From the NCBI RefSeq assembly GCF_003260995.1, contig NZ_CP030040.1, positions 333,387 through 397,386 on the forward strand: a DNA stretch of 64,000 nucleotides, given 5' to 3'. A model generated the notes under the pieces. It did no database searches and had not been told where the DNA came from. It saw only the letters and a program-made list of their open reading frames with translations. Origin of the DNA: Acetobacterium sp. KB-1 (GTDB lineage: Bacteria; Bacillota; Clostridia; Eubacteriales; Eubacteriaceae). Positions 1 to 8,387 of the stretch are shown one piece after another. The position numbers and the translations under genes were made by a program. The first letter of the stretch is position 1, and each line of letters begins with the position of its first letter.

Positions 1-2
1 TA

Positions 3-863
3 TCTGAGCTGATAACAGCGAACCGAAATACATTTGAAACTGATCGTGAGTGTGCTATCCGTTCATACAGAGTTTATGGAAAAACAGTTTTAGCTAAGTT
101 GTATGAGGACGATAATACTCTTAGATATTTCCATTTATACTTCAACCCTTCCAAACAGGCTGCTGAGAGAGAACAGCTGGAGCAACTGATTGAAAGACTT
201 GGATTGTATTTGGAAAAACATATTGGAAAAGATATCACACTTGGGAACGTATATCACGAATATTTTGACCTTCGCTATAACAACAAGCATGCGCTTGTCT
301 CGTATACAGAAAAAAAGGATGTCGTTCGGAAAAAGTTGGAGCAATGCGGTTATTTCTGCATTATCACCTCTACTGAAATGACTGTATCACAGGCACTTAT
401 CCATTACAAAGGTCGGGATATCTCTGAAAAACTATTCAGCACGGACAAATCGTTTATTGGGTCTAAAAGCAACCGGGTTCACACTTCCGAATCATTGTCT
501 GCAAAGCTGTTTATCGAATTTATTGCACTGATTGTCCGTAACAGAATCTACAACCTCTTGAAGGAAACGATGCTTCGATTAGATACAAAACCGAATTATA
601 TGACGGTGCCTGCGGCGCTTCGCGAACTGGAAAAAATCGAAATGGTTAGACGGAGTAAAGACCATTATCGGCTTGATCACGCCGTAACCAAACGGCAGAA
701 GGTTATTCTAAGTTCATTCGGCATGGACGAGAATAATATTCGTGATATTGCAAGCGGAATCGGCAATCTATTGTCGAAGAACCAGTCGCTGATGACAAAT
801 ACAGATAGCCAGAATGAGGAGGAATACGACGATGGCGCGGACGAAATCGATAACTTCGATTGA
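3..863 (+). CDS. Transposase, DDE type (IS4/IS1634-like), 5' end outside window
   Basis: The reading frame is open from base 3, so the gene starts upstream; the first internal ATG (99) is not the real start. The visible 286 residues are the C-terminal half of a DDE transposase. A segment reading IHYKGRDISEKLFSTDK fits the Y-(2)-R-(3)-E-(6)-K signature of the IS4 superfamily, which carries the third catalytic acid, and the following helix (SLSAKLFIEFIALIVRNRIY) is typical of IS1634-like enzymes. The protein would cut and rejoin the ends of its own element. The tail is acidic (EEEYDDGADEIDNFD) and its codons overlap the next small gene by 32 bp, with that gene's ribosome site lying inside this frame, which suggests translational coupling. 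Activity cannot be judged because the first two catalytic acids are outside the window. Confidence 0.85.
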   Translation, partial: SELITANRNTFETDRECAIRSYRVYGKTVLAKLYEDDNTLRYFHLYFNPSKQAAEREQLEQLIERLGLYLEKHIGKDITLGNVYHEYFDLRYNNKHALVSYTEKKDVVRKKLEQCGYFCIITSTEMTVSQALIHYKGRDISEKLFSTDKSFIGSKSNRVHTSESLSAKLFIEFIALIVRNRIYNLLKETMLRLDTKPNYMTVPAALRELEKIEMVRRSKDHYRLDHAVTKRQKVILSSFGMDENNIRDIASGIGNLLSKNQSLMTNTDSQNEEEYDDGADEIDNFD

Positions 864-1044
864 AACTGAAATTACAAGAATAAATAGTGAGCTAACAAAA
901 CTTCAAGAAAAACAGGAGGCTCTATCGGACAGATTGTTGGAACTTCAAAAGCAAAAGAAGGAACACGAGGCCAAACAAGTAATGGAGGCTTTCCAAAAAA
1001 GTGGCAAAAGCTTGCAGGAGCTGATGACATTTTTAGATGTCTGA
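832..1044 (+). CDS. Small coiled-coil accessory protein of the IS
   Basis: A 70-residue product starting MARTKSITSIETEI. I choose ATG 832 over ATG 814 because an AGGAGG at 817-822 sits 9 nt upstream of it. Residues 8-45 are a charged heptad-like coiled coil (many L, E, K, Q), followed by a short tail QVMEAFQKSGKSLQELMTF. It overlaps the transposase end out of frame and lies inside the element, so it probably belongs to the IS. It resembles in style the short DUF4315-like coiled-coil proteins of Firmicute mobile elements, but I cannot assign a family. A role as a transposase partner or regulator is speculation. Confidence 0.6.
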   Translation: MARTKSITSIETEITRINSELTKLQEKQEALSDRLLELQKQKKEHEAKQVMEAFQKSGKSLQELMTFLDV

Positions 1045-1099
1045 GGCAACGGTTTTGAGTTTCAAAAAGTATTTAGTGTAACTTTTATGCAAAGTTGAG

Positions 1100-1663
1100 G
1101 TTTATGCGGCAACAAAAAAAGCGAACGAACTGATGGCACATACATACAGCCATTTATATAATATTCCAACAACGGGATTGCGGTTTTTCACGGTCTATGG
1201 ACCGTATGGAAGACCGGACATGGCTTATTTTTCCTTCGTTAAGGATATCTTGTCAGGAACACCGATAAAGGTTTTTAATCACGGTGAAATGAAAAGGGAC
1301 TTTACTTATGTAGACGATATTGTACGGAGTATCAGCCAATTAATTGATAAAATTCCCATTGCCAATGAGAATTGGGATGAACGCGTAGATGATTTAAGCA
1401 CAAGTTTTGCACCGTATAAGATCTATAATATCGGAAATAACAGTCCGGTAGATTTAATGCACTTCATTACGATCTTAGAAGATCAACTGGGGATGAAAGC
1501 GGAAAAAATATTTATGGAGATGCAACCAGGTGATGTGTTGATAACCTATGCGGATGTCAGCGATCTTGAGAAAGATATTGGTTTTAAACCGAGTACAAGT
1601 ATTGAAAAGGGTTTGGCTCAGTTTGTGAAATGGTATAAATCATATTACAAGATCAATAAATAA
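1100..1663 (+). pseudogene. NAD-dependent nucleotide-sugar epimerase, 5' truncated by the IS
   Basis: The C-terminal portion of a UDP-glucuronate 4-epimerase/GalE-type short-chain dehydrogenase. The frame enters at [18 protein letters not shown], which holds the catalytic Tyr and Lys (YxxxK), and continues with the family features [15 protein letters not shown] and [11 protein letters not shown]. About half of a normal protein of some 330 residues is missing, including the N-terminal Rossmann fold with GxxGxxG, so NAD cannot be bound. An ATG at 1133 could restart translation but would lose the catalytic Tyr. The gene would have supplied a sugar nucleotide for the polysaccharide locus that follows. 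The loss is explained by the adjacent IS; the 5' half may survive beyond the window. Confidence 0.85.
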
Positions 1664-1685
1664 GATAACGACGGGGGATATTAAA

Positions 1686-2852
1686 ATGAAGATAACAATC
1701 GCCGGAACCGGCTATGTGGGGTTGTCAAATGCCATTTTATTGGCTCAGAACAACGAGGTTATTGCACTTGATATTATAAAAGAAAAAGTTGCGATGATCA
1801 ACAATAAAAAATCTCCGATTATTGACAGTGAAATTGAAGAATATCTAAATACCAGACAACTTAATTTACGTGCAACAACTGATAACTATGAAGCTTACAA
1901 AGATGCCGAGTATGTGATTATTTCAACACCAACAAATTATGATCCGGAAAAAAACCATTTTAATACCAGAACCGTTGAAGCGGTTATTGCAAACGTTTTG
2001 GCCATCAATCCAGATGCGGTGATGATTATAAAATCTACCATCCCAGTTGGTTATACAGAGGCCATAAAAGAAAAATTTGAAGCAGAGAATATTATCTTTT
2101 CACCAGAATTTTTAAGAGAAGGGCATGCTTTGTATGACAATCTTTATCCGTCAAGAATTGTGGTTGGAGAGCGCTCAGAACGTGCACAAGTCTTTGCGGA
2201 ATTACTGGCTCAGGGTGCGTTAAAAAAAGATATTCAAATTCTTTACACGAATTCTACGGAGGCAGAAGCAATCAAACTTTTTGCCAATACATACCTGGCT
2301 TTAAGAGTCGCTTATTTTAATGAGCTCGATTCATATGCAGAGGTAAGAGGTCTCAATACTCACGATATTATTCAGGGTGTAAGTTTGGATCCTCGAATTG
2401 GCAATTATTATAACAACCCGTCTTTTGGTTATGGCGGCTATTGTTTGCCGAAAGATACCAAACAATTGCTGGCAAATTACGCCGACATTCCTCAAAACAT
2501 TATGTCGGCAATTGTGGATGCAAATCGTACCAGAAAAGATCATGTTGCAGATATGATCATAAAAAGAAAACCTAAAATTGTCGGCATTTTTCGGTTAACA
2601 ATGAAGATGAATTCTGATAATTTTCGTGAGTCGGCTATTCAAGGTGTCATGAAACGAATTAAAGCGAAGGGAATTGAAGTGGTTGTGTTTGAACCAACTC
2701 TTGAGGAAAGTGATTTCTTTAATTCCAGAGTGATAAGAGATTTGGATGAATTCAAAAAAATTGCTGATGTCATTGTTGCTAATCGCCTTTCGGACGAGAT
2801 AATAGATGTTGTCGATAAGGTATATACACGGGACTTGTTTAGTCGCGATTAA
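1686..2852 (+). CDS. ugd: UDP-glucose 6-dehydrogenase
   Basis: 388 residues, full length for the UDP-glucose/GDP-mannose dehydrogenase family. It oxidises UDP-glucose to UDP-glucuronate with two NAD+, in the cytoplasm, as a precursor for acidic polysaccharide. The N-terminal Rossmann motif [10 protein letters not shown] lies at residues 7-16, the central domain carries SPEFLREG, and the catalytic Cys sits in [14 protein letters not shown] (near residue 250). The C-terminal domain is present. A GGGGG run 7 nt upstream acts as ribosome site. The gene lies 22 bp after the broken epimerase, which would have used the same kind of substrate, and heads the intact part of the exopolysaccharide locus. 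Confidence 0.93.
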   Translation: MKITIAGTGYVGLSNAILLAQNNEVIALDIIKEKVAMINNKKSPIIDSEIEEYLNTRQLNLRATTDNYEAYKDAEYVIISTPTNYDPEKNHFNTRTVEAVIANVLAINPDAVMIIKSTIPVGYTEAIKEKFEAENIIFSPEFLREGHALYDNLYPSRIVVGERSERAQVFAELLAQGALKKDIQILYTNSTEAEAIKLFANTYLALRVAYFNELDSYAEVRGLNTHDIIQGVSLDPRIGNYYNNPSFGYGGYCLPKDTKQLLANYADIPQNIMSAIVDANRTRKDHVADMIIKRKPKIVGIFRLTMKMNSDNFRESAIQGVMKRIKAKGIEVVVFEPTLEESDFFNSRVIRDLDEFKKIADVIVANRLSDEIIDVVDKVYTRDLFSRD

Positions 2853-2907
2853 AAAGGGCTTGAAATGTACTAGATCCCATTGAAAGGAATGCTCAAAGCG
2901 TGAGATA

Positions 2908-3651
2908 ATGATTGATACACACATACATATGATACCAGGAGTAGACGATGGTGCGAAAGATTTAGAAACTTCAGTTCAGATGATGCATATGGCAATGAAT
3001 GAAGGGGTGAATGAGATGATCCTGACACCCCATTTTAATATGCCGGCCTATCATAATCAAAAGGTGGACAAGCAGTATCAATTGCTAAAAGAATATATTG
3101 TCAGAGAAAAGATTGATTTTAAGCTACATTTAGGTAACGAGATTTATCTTAGTGAAGAAAGCATGGCTGGGATCGATCAAGGAAAAGCCCATACCATGGG
3201 TGACAGTCGATACTTACTGATTGAACTCCCCTATTATCATTATTATCCATTTCACGAATCAATGCTTTTCGAGCTCCAGGAAAAAGGTTATAAAATAGTT
3301 CTAGCTCATGTCGAACGGTATGAAATATTTTCAAAAAAACCGGAAAAATTTGCGTATTTGAGTAAGAACGGTATTTATGGACAACTTACATCGCGTTATA
3401 TTATGGAAAGCAAAACCAGAAAAAAGGCACTTAAGTGGATCGAAACCGGATTAATTCATATTGTTGCTTCGGATGCACATGATATGATCAAACGCCCACC
3501 TTTTATGAAAATGGCTTATGAAACGGTGATAAAAGCTTTTGGTGAAGAATGTGGACAAATGCTCTTTACGGAGAATCCGGGAATGATAATCCAAGATTGC
3601 GAATTGATGGTGCCGGCTCTAAATAAAAGGAAAAGATTCTGGTTTCATTGA
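2908..3651 (+). CDS. PHP-family tyrosine-protein phosphatase (CpsB/YwqE type)
   Basis: 247 residues. The N-terminus IDTHIHMIPGVDDGAKD is the hallmark of CpsB/CapC/YwqE metal-dependent phosphotyrosine phosphatases of the PHP fold. Further metal-binding motifs are LTPHFN, LGNEIYL and SDAHDM (near residue 191). Such enzymes dephosphorylate the bacterial tyrosine kinase that controls capsule or exopolysaccharide polymerisation. The matching kinase is encoded at 7362-8045 and its Wzz-type partner just before it, so kinase and phosphatase are in the same locus. The start has no strong ribosome site. Confidence 0.9.
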   Translation: MIDTHIHMIPGVDDGAKDLETSVQMMHMAMNEGVNEMILTPHFNMPAYHNQKVDKQYQLLKEYIVREKIDFKLHLGNEIYLSEESMAGIDQGKAHTMGDSRYLLIELPYYHYYPFHESMLFELQEKGYKIVLAHVERYEIFSKKPEKFAYLSKNGIYGQLTSRYIMESKTRKKALKWIETGLIHIVASDAHDMIKRPPFMKMAYETVIKAFGEECGQMLFTENPGMIIQDCELMVPALNKRKRFWFH

Positions 3652-3730
3652 TAAAAAATACTTAAATCAATGAAATTTTCAAATGATCGGAGTAAAGGTC
3701 ATAATTAATCTGCCAAAAGTGAGGTAACCC

Positions 3731-5602
3731 ATGGAAACAAAATTAAGCCGACAATTATTTCTTATTGTAGCTGATATAGTGGCAGTAAATGCGGCGTTTT
3801 TATTGACTTTATTTTTACATTATGAGGGAAATATACCGTCTGAAATCATTAGCATTTATATAAATAGTGTTTTTGTTTTTACGGTTGGAAAGCTGTTGAT
3901 TTACAGGTATTTTGATTTATACAACAGTTTGTGGTCCTATGCTTCGGTAGAAGAGTTATTAAAAATTCTCCTGGCAGTAGTAGTAGCGAACGTATTTGGC
4001 ATTATTTATCTCATCTATATGGGAGAAAGACTATATTTTGGAATCTATATAACAAGTATGCTTTTTGAGATTGCATTTGTCAGCAGTGGGCGTTTTAGTT
4101 ATCGATTGATGCGAAGTCTTAAAAACAGAAAAATCTTTATGAAACAGGATCTTGAAAAGAAAATTTTAATTATTGGTAGTGGTGCTACCGCAACACTGAT
4201 CGCAACAGAGATAAAAAATCATGCGTCAAACTATGGTCAGGTAATCGGATTTATTGATGATGATGCGACAAAGCTCAATAAAACAATTGCCGGGGTGAAA
4301 GTTCTGGGAAATAACTATGATATCGGCAGCGTTGCACACAAGTATAATGTTAATGAGATTATTATTGCCACCCCAACAGCAGACCCAACAACACTTCGCA
4401 TGATAATCAGTGAGTGTAAGCGTACGGCTGCCAAGGTTCGAATTGTACCGGGGATTCGTGAAATGATTGATGGTCAGGTTTCACTTAGTAAAATTCGAGA
4501 TGTTGAGATTGAAGATTTACTGGGTAGAGAAACGGTTAATCTTAATATACGAGAAGTTGTCAGTTATCTAGAAGGGAAGATTATCATGGTGACTGGCGGA
4601 GGCGGTTCAATTGGGTCTGAATTGTGTAGACAAATTGCCAGATTCAACCCGGGGAAATTAATTATTCTGGATAATTATGAGAATAGTGCTTATGAAATAC
4701 AAAATGAACTGATTAATGATTATGAAGATAAGATTAATTTGGACGTAATCATTGCCTCGGTACGCGATCGTGATGATGTTTTTTCAATTATTGAAACCTA
4801 CCATCCGGATGTTATTTTCCATGCCGCTGCCCACAAACATGTACCATTGATGGAACGTTCACCCTGGGAAGCGATCAAAAACAACGTTTTTGGGACAAAA
4901 AACATTGCCGAAGCTGCCCATGAGTTTGGTGTCGATCGCCTGGTGATGGTTTCGACAGATAAGGCGGTCAATCCTACTAACATTATGGGTGCTAGCAAGC
5001 GGATTTGTGAAATGATCATTCAAGGACTGGCCCGACAAAGTAAAACAAAGTTTACCGCTGTTCGTTTTGGAAATGTTCTTGGTAGTAACGGCTCGGTTGT
5101 TCCCTTGTTTAAAAAACAAATTAAGGAAGGCGGTCCTGTCACCGTAACACATAAAGAGATCATCCGCTTTTTTATGACCATACCAGAAGCGGCGCAATTG
5201 GTAATACAATCCGGTGCTATCGCAAAAGGTGGAGAGATCTTTGTGTTGGATATGGGCCAACCAGTGAAAATATTTGACCTGGCGGTTGACCTCATTAAGC
5301 TTTCAGGATTAAAGCTTAATGAAGATATAGAGATTGAGATCATCGGGCTAAGACCAGGAGAAAAGCTATACGAAGAGCTGCTGATGGATGAAGAAGGCTT
5401 AACAGAAACCCGATTTGAAAAAATCAGAGTAGGTAAACCGGGTGATATTGACTATACCAAGCTTAAAAATTCACTTGAAGAACTGAGACCCTTGCTTAAC
5501 TTATCTAACAAAAAAGCGCTGATCAATAGGGTTAAAACGATTGTCCCTACCTATAAAGACAATTCTGAAGTTAATCATAACAATGGGGATTACCTAAAAT
5601 AG
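3731..5602 (+). CDS. Membrane-anchored nucleotide-sugar 4,6-dehydratase (CapD/PglF/EpsC type)
   Basis: 623 residues. Four N-terminal membrane segments (about residues 8-120) are followed by a CoA-binding-like Rossmann domain (KILIIGSGATATLIA, about 140-260) and then the catalytic extended SDR domain from about 280, with the nucleotide motif MVTGGGGSIGSELCRQIA. Downstream are FHAAAHKHVPLME and AVRFGNVLGSNGSVVPLF. These enzymes convert UDP-GlcNAc to a 4-keto-6-deoxy sugar, the first step to bacillosamine- or fucosamine-type sugars at the start of a repeat unit. The AGTGAGGTAA sequence before ATG 3731 serves as ribosome site. It follows the CpsB-like phosphatase in the polysaccharide operon. Confidence 0.92.
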   Translation: METKLSRQLFLIVADIVAVNAAFLLTLFLHYEGNIPSEIISIYINSVFVFTVGKLLIYRYFDLYNSLWSYASVEELLKILLAVVVANVFGIIYLIYMGERLYFGIYITSMLFEIAFVSSGRFSYRLMRSLKNRKIFMKQDLEKKILIIGSGATATLIATEIKNHASNYGQVIGFIDDDATKLNKTIAGVKVLGNNYDIGSVAHKYNVNEIIIATPTADPTTLRMIISECKRTAAKVRIVPGIREMIDGQVSLSKIRDVEIEDLLGRETVNLNIREVVSYLEGKIIMVTGGGGSIGSELCRQIARFNPGKLIILDNYENSAYEIQNELINDYEDKINLDVIIASVRDRDDVFSIIETYHPDVIFHAAAHKHVPLMERSPWEAIKNNVFGTKNIAEAAHEFGVDRLVMVSTDKAVNPTNIMGASKRICEMIIQGLARQSKTKFTAVRFGNVLGSNGSVVPLFKKQIKEGGPVTVTHKEIIRFFMTIPEAAQLVIQSGAIAKGGEIFVLDMGQPVKIFDLAVDLIKLSGLKLNEDIEIEIIGLRPGEKLYEELLMDEEGLTETRFEKIRVGKPGDIDYTKLKNSLEELRPLLNLSNKKALINRVKTIVPTYKDNSEVNHNNGDYLK

Positions 5603-5675
5603 ACATCGAATTGTCTGGTTAACTGTTTTAGTTCTTCAATTCATGCAAGTTAAACTGAGAAAGGAATCAAACGCC

Positions 5676-6632
5676 ATGAAAAAACGAAAATCAATTATAT
5701 TTCTATGGAGTGTTTTAATCCTGGTAATGGTTGTCAGTTTGTTCATCTTTTTAAATATGAATGACAGATCGTCGATCGGTAATAACCAGAACTCTAACTC
5801 AGAAAATGAAACAGATTTAGGTTCGATCGAGGATGTTTTAAATCAAAATAATGAAGATTTATTGGAATTGGTTGATACGAGAAAAACCGTTATTTTTGCA
5901 ATTTATGGAACAGATGAACGCTCCGATGAAACGGGTAGAAGTGATATTATCATGGTGTTAATGTATGATCCGATTCAGGAAAAAATGGTAATGGCTTCAC
6001 TGCCCAGAGATTTAAGGGTTAATGTCCCCGGGTATGGACTTGATAAAATCAATCATGCCTATGCTTATGGGGGAAGAGAATTAATTGATCAGACGATTGA
6101 GGAATTGTTGGGTATTAAGCTGGACTTTTCAGTAAAACTGGATTTTGATACATTTGCCAGTATCATTGAAGCGACCGGCGGTGTGAATATAATAGCACAA
6201 AAGGACTTTTATAAAAATGAGAATCAGTTAGTTATTGGTCAAGGAGAACAGCTATTAAATGGAAAAGATGCACTCTTTTATGTGAGATTCCGCAGCGATG
6301 GTGATGGCGACTATGGTCGGATTGCAAGACAGCAAGAAGTGGTTAAGGCGTTAATGAGGAATTTATCAACGATGAGTCTCAAAAAGAAATTACAATTGGT
6401 TGAAACCTATTATAACAATGGGATTGAGACGGATGCTAATATAGCTAAACTCAAAGAGTATCTCAATATGAGTGGCGGCGATGAAAATCTTACTTTTGAA
6501 AATTACCGCTTAAAAACTTATTCGGAAATTATCGATGGGTTATGGTATGAGTTATACAATCAGGAAGATTTGGATGTGATTATTAATTTGTTTAATGTTA
6601 ATGAAGACATCAATCAGGAAAACTGGAACTGA
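5676..6632 (+). CDS. LytR-CpsA-Psr (LCP) family glycopolymer transferase
   Basis: 318 residues from ATG 5676, preferred over ATG 5643 because AAAGGA lies about 10 nt upstream and the protein then begins MKKRKS followed by a single membrane anchor (residues 6-28). The extracellular LCP domain follows, with family motifs FAIYGTDERSDETGRSDIIMV, SLPRDLRVNVPGYGLDKINHAY and a late YVRFRSDGDGDYGRIARQQ, which contain the conserved Asp and Arg residues that bind pyrophosphate lipids. LCP enzymes move finished glycopolymers from undecaprenyl phosphate to peptidoglycan. Its place between the dehydratase and the Wzz/kinase pair suggests it attaches this locus's polysaccharide to the wall. Confidence 0.9.
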   Translation: MKKRKSIIFLWSVLILVMVVSLFIFLNMNDRSSIGNNQNSNSENETDLGSIEDVLNQNNEDLLELVDTRKTVIFAIYGTDERSDETGRSDIIMVLMYDPIQEKMVMASLPRDLRVNVPGYGLDKINHAYAYGGRELIDQTIEELLGIKLDFSVKLDFDTFASIIEATGGVNIIAQKDFYKNENQLVIGQGEQLLNGKDALFYVRFRSDGDGDYGRIARQQEVVKALMRNLSTMSLKKKLQLVETYYNNGIETDANIAKLKEYLNMSGGDENLTFENYRLKTYSEIIDGLWYELYNQEDLDVIINLFNVNEDINQENWN

Positions 6633-6667
6633 AGTACTTAGTTGGCTTTAAAAGAAAGGAAAACGAA

Positions 6668-7360
6668 ATGGAAACGACAAAAGAAGTAAATTTCAAAGAA
6701 CTTTTCGAAATCATCATTAAGAAATGGTGGCTGATCCTGTTGCTGACAATTATTGGTTTCGGGGCGGCTTATGTTTATACGATAAAATATGTGACTCCCG
6801 TCTATGAGGCGAATACGGTTTTGTACATTGGTCAGGAAGGGGGGAGTTTGGGGTCAATTGATGTTTCTTTGGGTCAATTAAATGCGAATAGTCAACTCCT
6901 CGTCGATTACAAGCAAATTGCAGCAACCCGATTGGTAGTCAATGAAGTAATAAAAAACCTGGGGTTGACAATTTCCTATGATGAATTTAAAGAAAATGTT
7001 ATTATCGAAAGTGTTTCGGATTCGCGGCTTTTTACAGTTGGATTTAGACACTCTGATCCACAAGTCGCGAAACAGATTGCCGATGAACTGGCTAAACAAT
7101 TAACAGTTGCCGTCTTACAAATTGTTGGAGTAGAGAATATTCGAATCCTGGATCAGGCCTTGGTACCACAAGCGCCTGTTTCACCTAATACGCTTCTAAA
7201 TGCTGTTATTGGCGGTTTGTTAGGTTTTTTTATAGCATTGTTTGTAATAATTTTGATGTTCCTGATTAATGATACGGTCAGAAATGACGAAGATATCGAA
7301 AATTTGATTAACATATCAGTTTTGGGTGACATTCCGGAATTTAAAGGGGAGGTTCGATAA
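6668..7360 (+). CDS. Wzz/YveK-type chain-length and kinase-modulator protein
   Basis: 230 residues with the Wzz fold: a cytoplasmic N-terminus (VNFKELFEIIIKKWWLI), TM1 at about 17-37, an extracellular region of about 130 residues, the proline-rich segment VPQAPVSPNTLLN, and TM2 at about 176-198. The short cytoplasmic tail normally activates the partner tyrosine kinase. AAAGGA lies 8 nt before the ATG. The stop is immediately followed by the kinase gene (1 nt gap), so the two are translationally coupled, as in CapA/CapB and YveK/YveL pairs. Confidence 0.9.
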   Translation: METTKEVNFKELFEIIIKKWWLILLLTIIGFGAAYVYTIKYVTPVYEANTVLYIGQEGGSLGSIDVSLGQLNANSQLLVDYKQIAATRLVVNEVIKNLGLTISYDEFKENVIIESVSDSRLFTVGFRHSDPQVAKQIADELAKQLTVAVLQIVGVENIRILDQALVPQAPVSPNTLLNAVIGGLLGFFIALFVIILMFLINDTVRNDEDIENLINISVLGDIPEFKGEVR

Positions 7361-7361
7361 C

Positions 7362-8045
7362 ATGGATACATTAAATTTAATCACACTAAGCGACCCCACA
7401 TCACTTATAACTGAGAGTTATAAGTTGTTACGGACAAATATAAATTTTAAAAATTCAAATAACCGATATCAGGTGATGCTTATAACCAGTGCCGGGAAAG
7501 AAGAAGGGAAAAGTACGACAATTGCAAACCTGGCAGTAACATTTGCTCAGGCTGACAAGCGGGTATTGTTAATTGATGCCGATTTAAGGTTACCCAATAT
7601 AAGTGCAATTTTTAATATTAATAAAAGAAAAAACGGTTTGTCCAATCTGCTTATGGATGACTTGGCATTAGAGTCACTTGTTAACAAAATGGAAAATCTT
7701 GATAAATTAGAAATTCTGACCTCGGGCAATAAACATGCTTCACCAACGGAGCTGCTGAATTCAGAAGTATTTGAAACCTTTATCAAACAATGTCGAGAAG
7801 AATACGATGTAATTCTCATTGACACACCGCCAGTACTAAGTTTTGCTGATGCTAGCATCATTTCAAAAGTGGTTGATGGTGTTTTATTGGTTATCGCTGC
7901 CAATCAAACAAAAAAATCAACGATTATTGAAGCAAAAAAAAATCTGGATAAGGTGGGCGCAACCGTCATCGGTGCGATCCTGACAAAAGTGAAGTTTAAG
8001 AAAAATGCGAACTACTACAGATATAATTCTGTCAAAGCAAAGTAA
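7362..8045 (+). CDS. CpsD/CapB-family tyrosine-protein kinase (BY-kinase)
   Basis: 227 residues from ATG 7362, which has GGGGAGG 7 nt upstream; the in-frame ATG at 7326 lies inside the previous gene. Motifs are Walker A SAGKEEGKST (about residue 45), Walker A' LLIDADLR and Walker B ILIDTPP, typical of BY-kinases. The C-terminus has a small tyrosine cluster (NANYYRYN), the expected autophosphorylation site. With the Wzz-like partner upstream it should control polysaccharide polymerisation and export, and the PHP phosphatase at 2908 should reverse it. This is the last gene of the polysaccharide operon; no glycosyltransferases, flippase or polymerase are in the window, so they probably lie to the left. 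Confidence 0.92.
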   Translation: MDTLNLITLSDPTSLITESYKLLRTNINFKNSNNRYQVMLITSAGKEEGKSTTIANLAVTFAQADKRVLLIDADLRLPNISAIFNINKRKNGLSNLLMDDLALESLVNKMENLDKLEILTSGNKHASPTELLNSEVFETFIKQCREEYDVILIDTPPVLSFADASIISKVVDGVLLVIAANQTKKSTIIEAKKNLDKVGATVIGAILTKVKFKKNANYYRYNSVKAK

Positions 8046-8387
8046 CCACGCATGAAACAAAATGCGATACCGGGTATTAGTTCAAGTATTCTGGAAAATT
8101 CGAGAATAATCTGATAATATTTAGCAAAAAGAGTGGAAAATAAACGTTAAAAAGGATATAATAAAACAGCTTATGATAGAGGCTATTTGTCAGTGTTCTG
8201 ATGAAGGCCTCTTCTTTACGGAAAGGTGACCAAATTATAGAAAACCAGTTGAAATGTAAGTAGACGAGATCACATCCGTAAATTAGGCGATGTGCATCGG
8301 AATGACTAATAAATAGTTAAAAAAACTGTGCAGAGCTTACTTAACTTGGATTGCCGACTAAATAAATCAGTGGAGGATTAACGATTA
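8046..8387 (+). promoter_or_regulatory. Leader region of the ABC-F gene
   Basis: A 342-bp gene-free stretch. A TATAAT at 8157-8162 with a weak -35 (TGGAAA, 17 bp spacer) is the best promoter. An 18-codon frame (ATG 8173 to TGA 8229) begins only a few bases after the expected start site; inside it GAGGC and GCCTC can pair. The gene's ribosome site GGAGG lies 10 nt before ATG 8388. A long leader before an ABC-F gene is often used for attenuation, but no clear terminator is visible here. Confidence 0.4.

Larger units (their letters stand above)
1..1098 (+). mobile_element. Right part of an IS4/IS1634-like insertion sequence
   Basis: The window opens inside an insertion sequence. It holds the C-terminal part of a DDE transposase and an overlapping small coiled-coil ORF, and ends at about 1095-1100, where a nucleotide-sugar epimerase reading frame resumes in mid-protein. 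The last bases before that frame (about 1070-1099) are non-coding and probably contain the right terminal inverted repeat. The left end, its repeat and any target duplication lie outside the window, so the exact boundary is an inference from where epimerase homology starts. Confidence 0.75.

Noticed and set aside
8160-8240. Lysine or Mg riboswitch before the first ABC-F gene
   Set aside because: GAGGC at the start is suggestive, but the following conserved junction segments of both riboswitch classes are absent.
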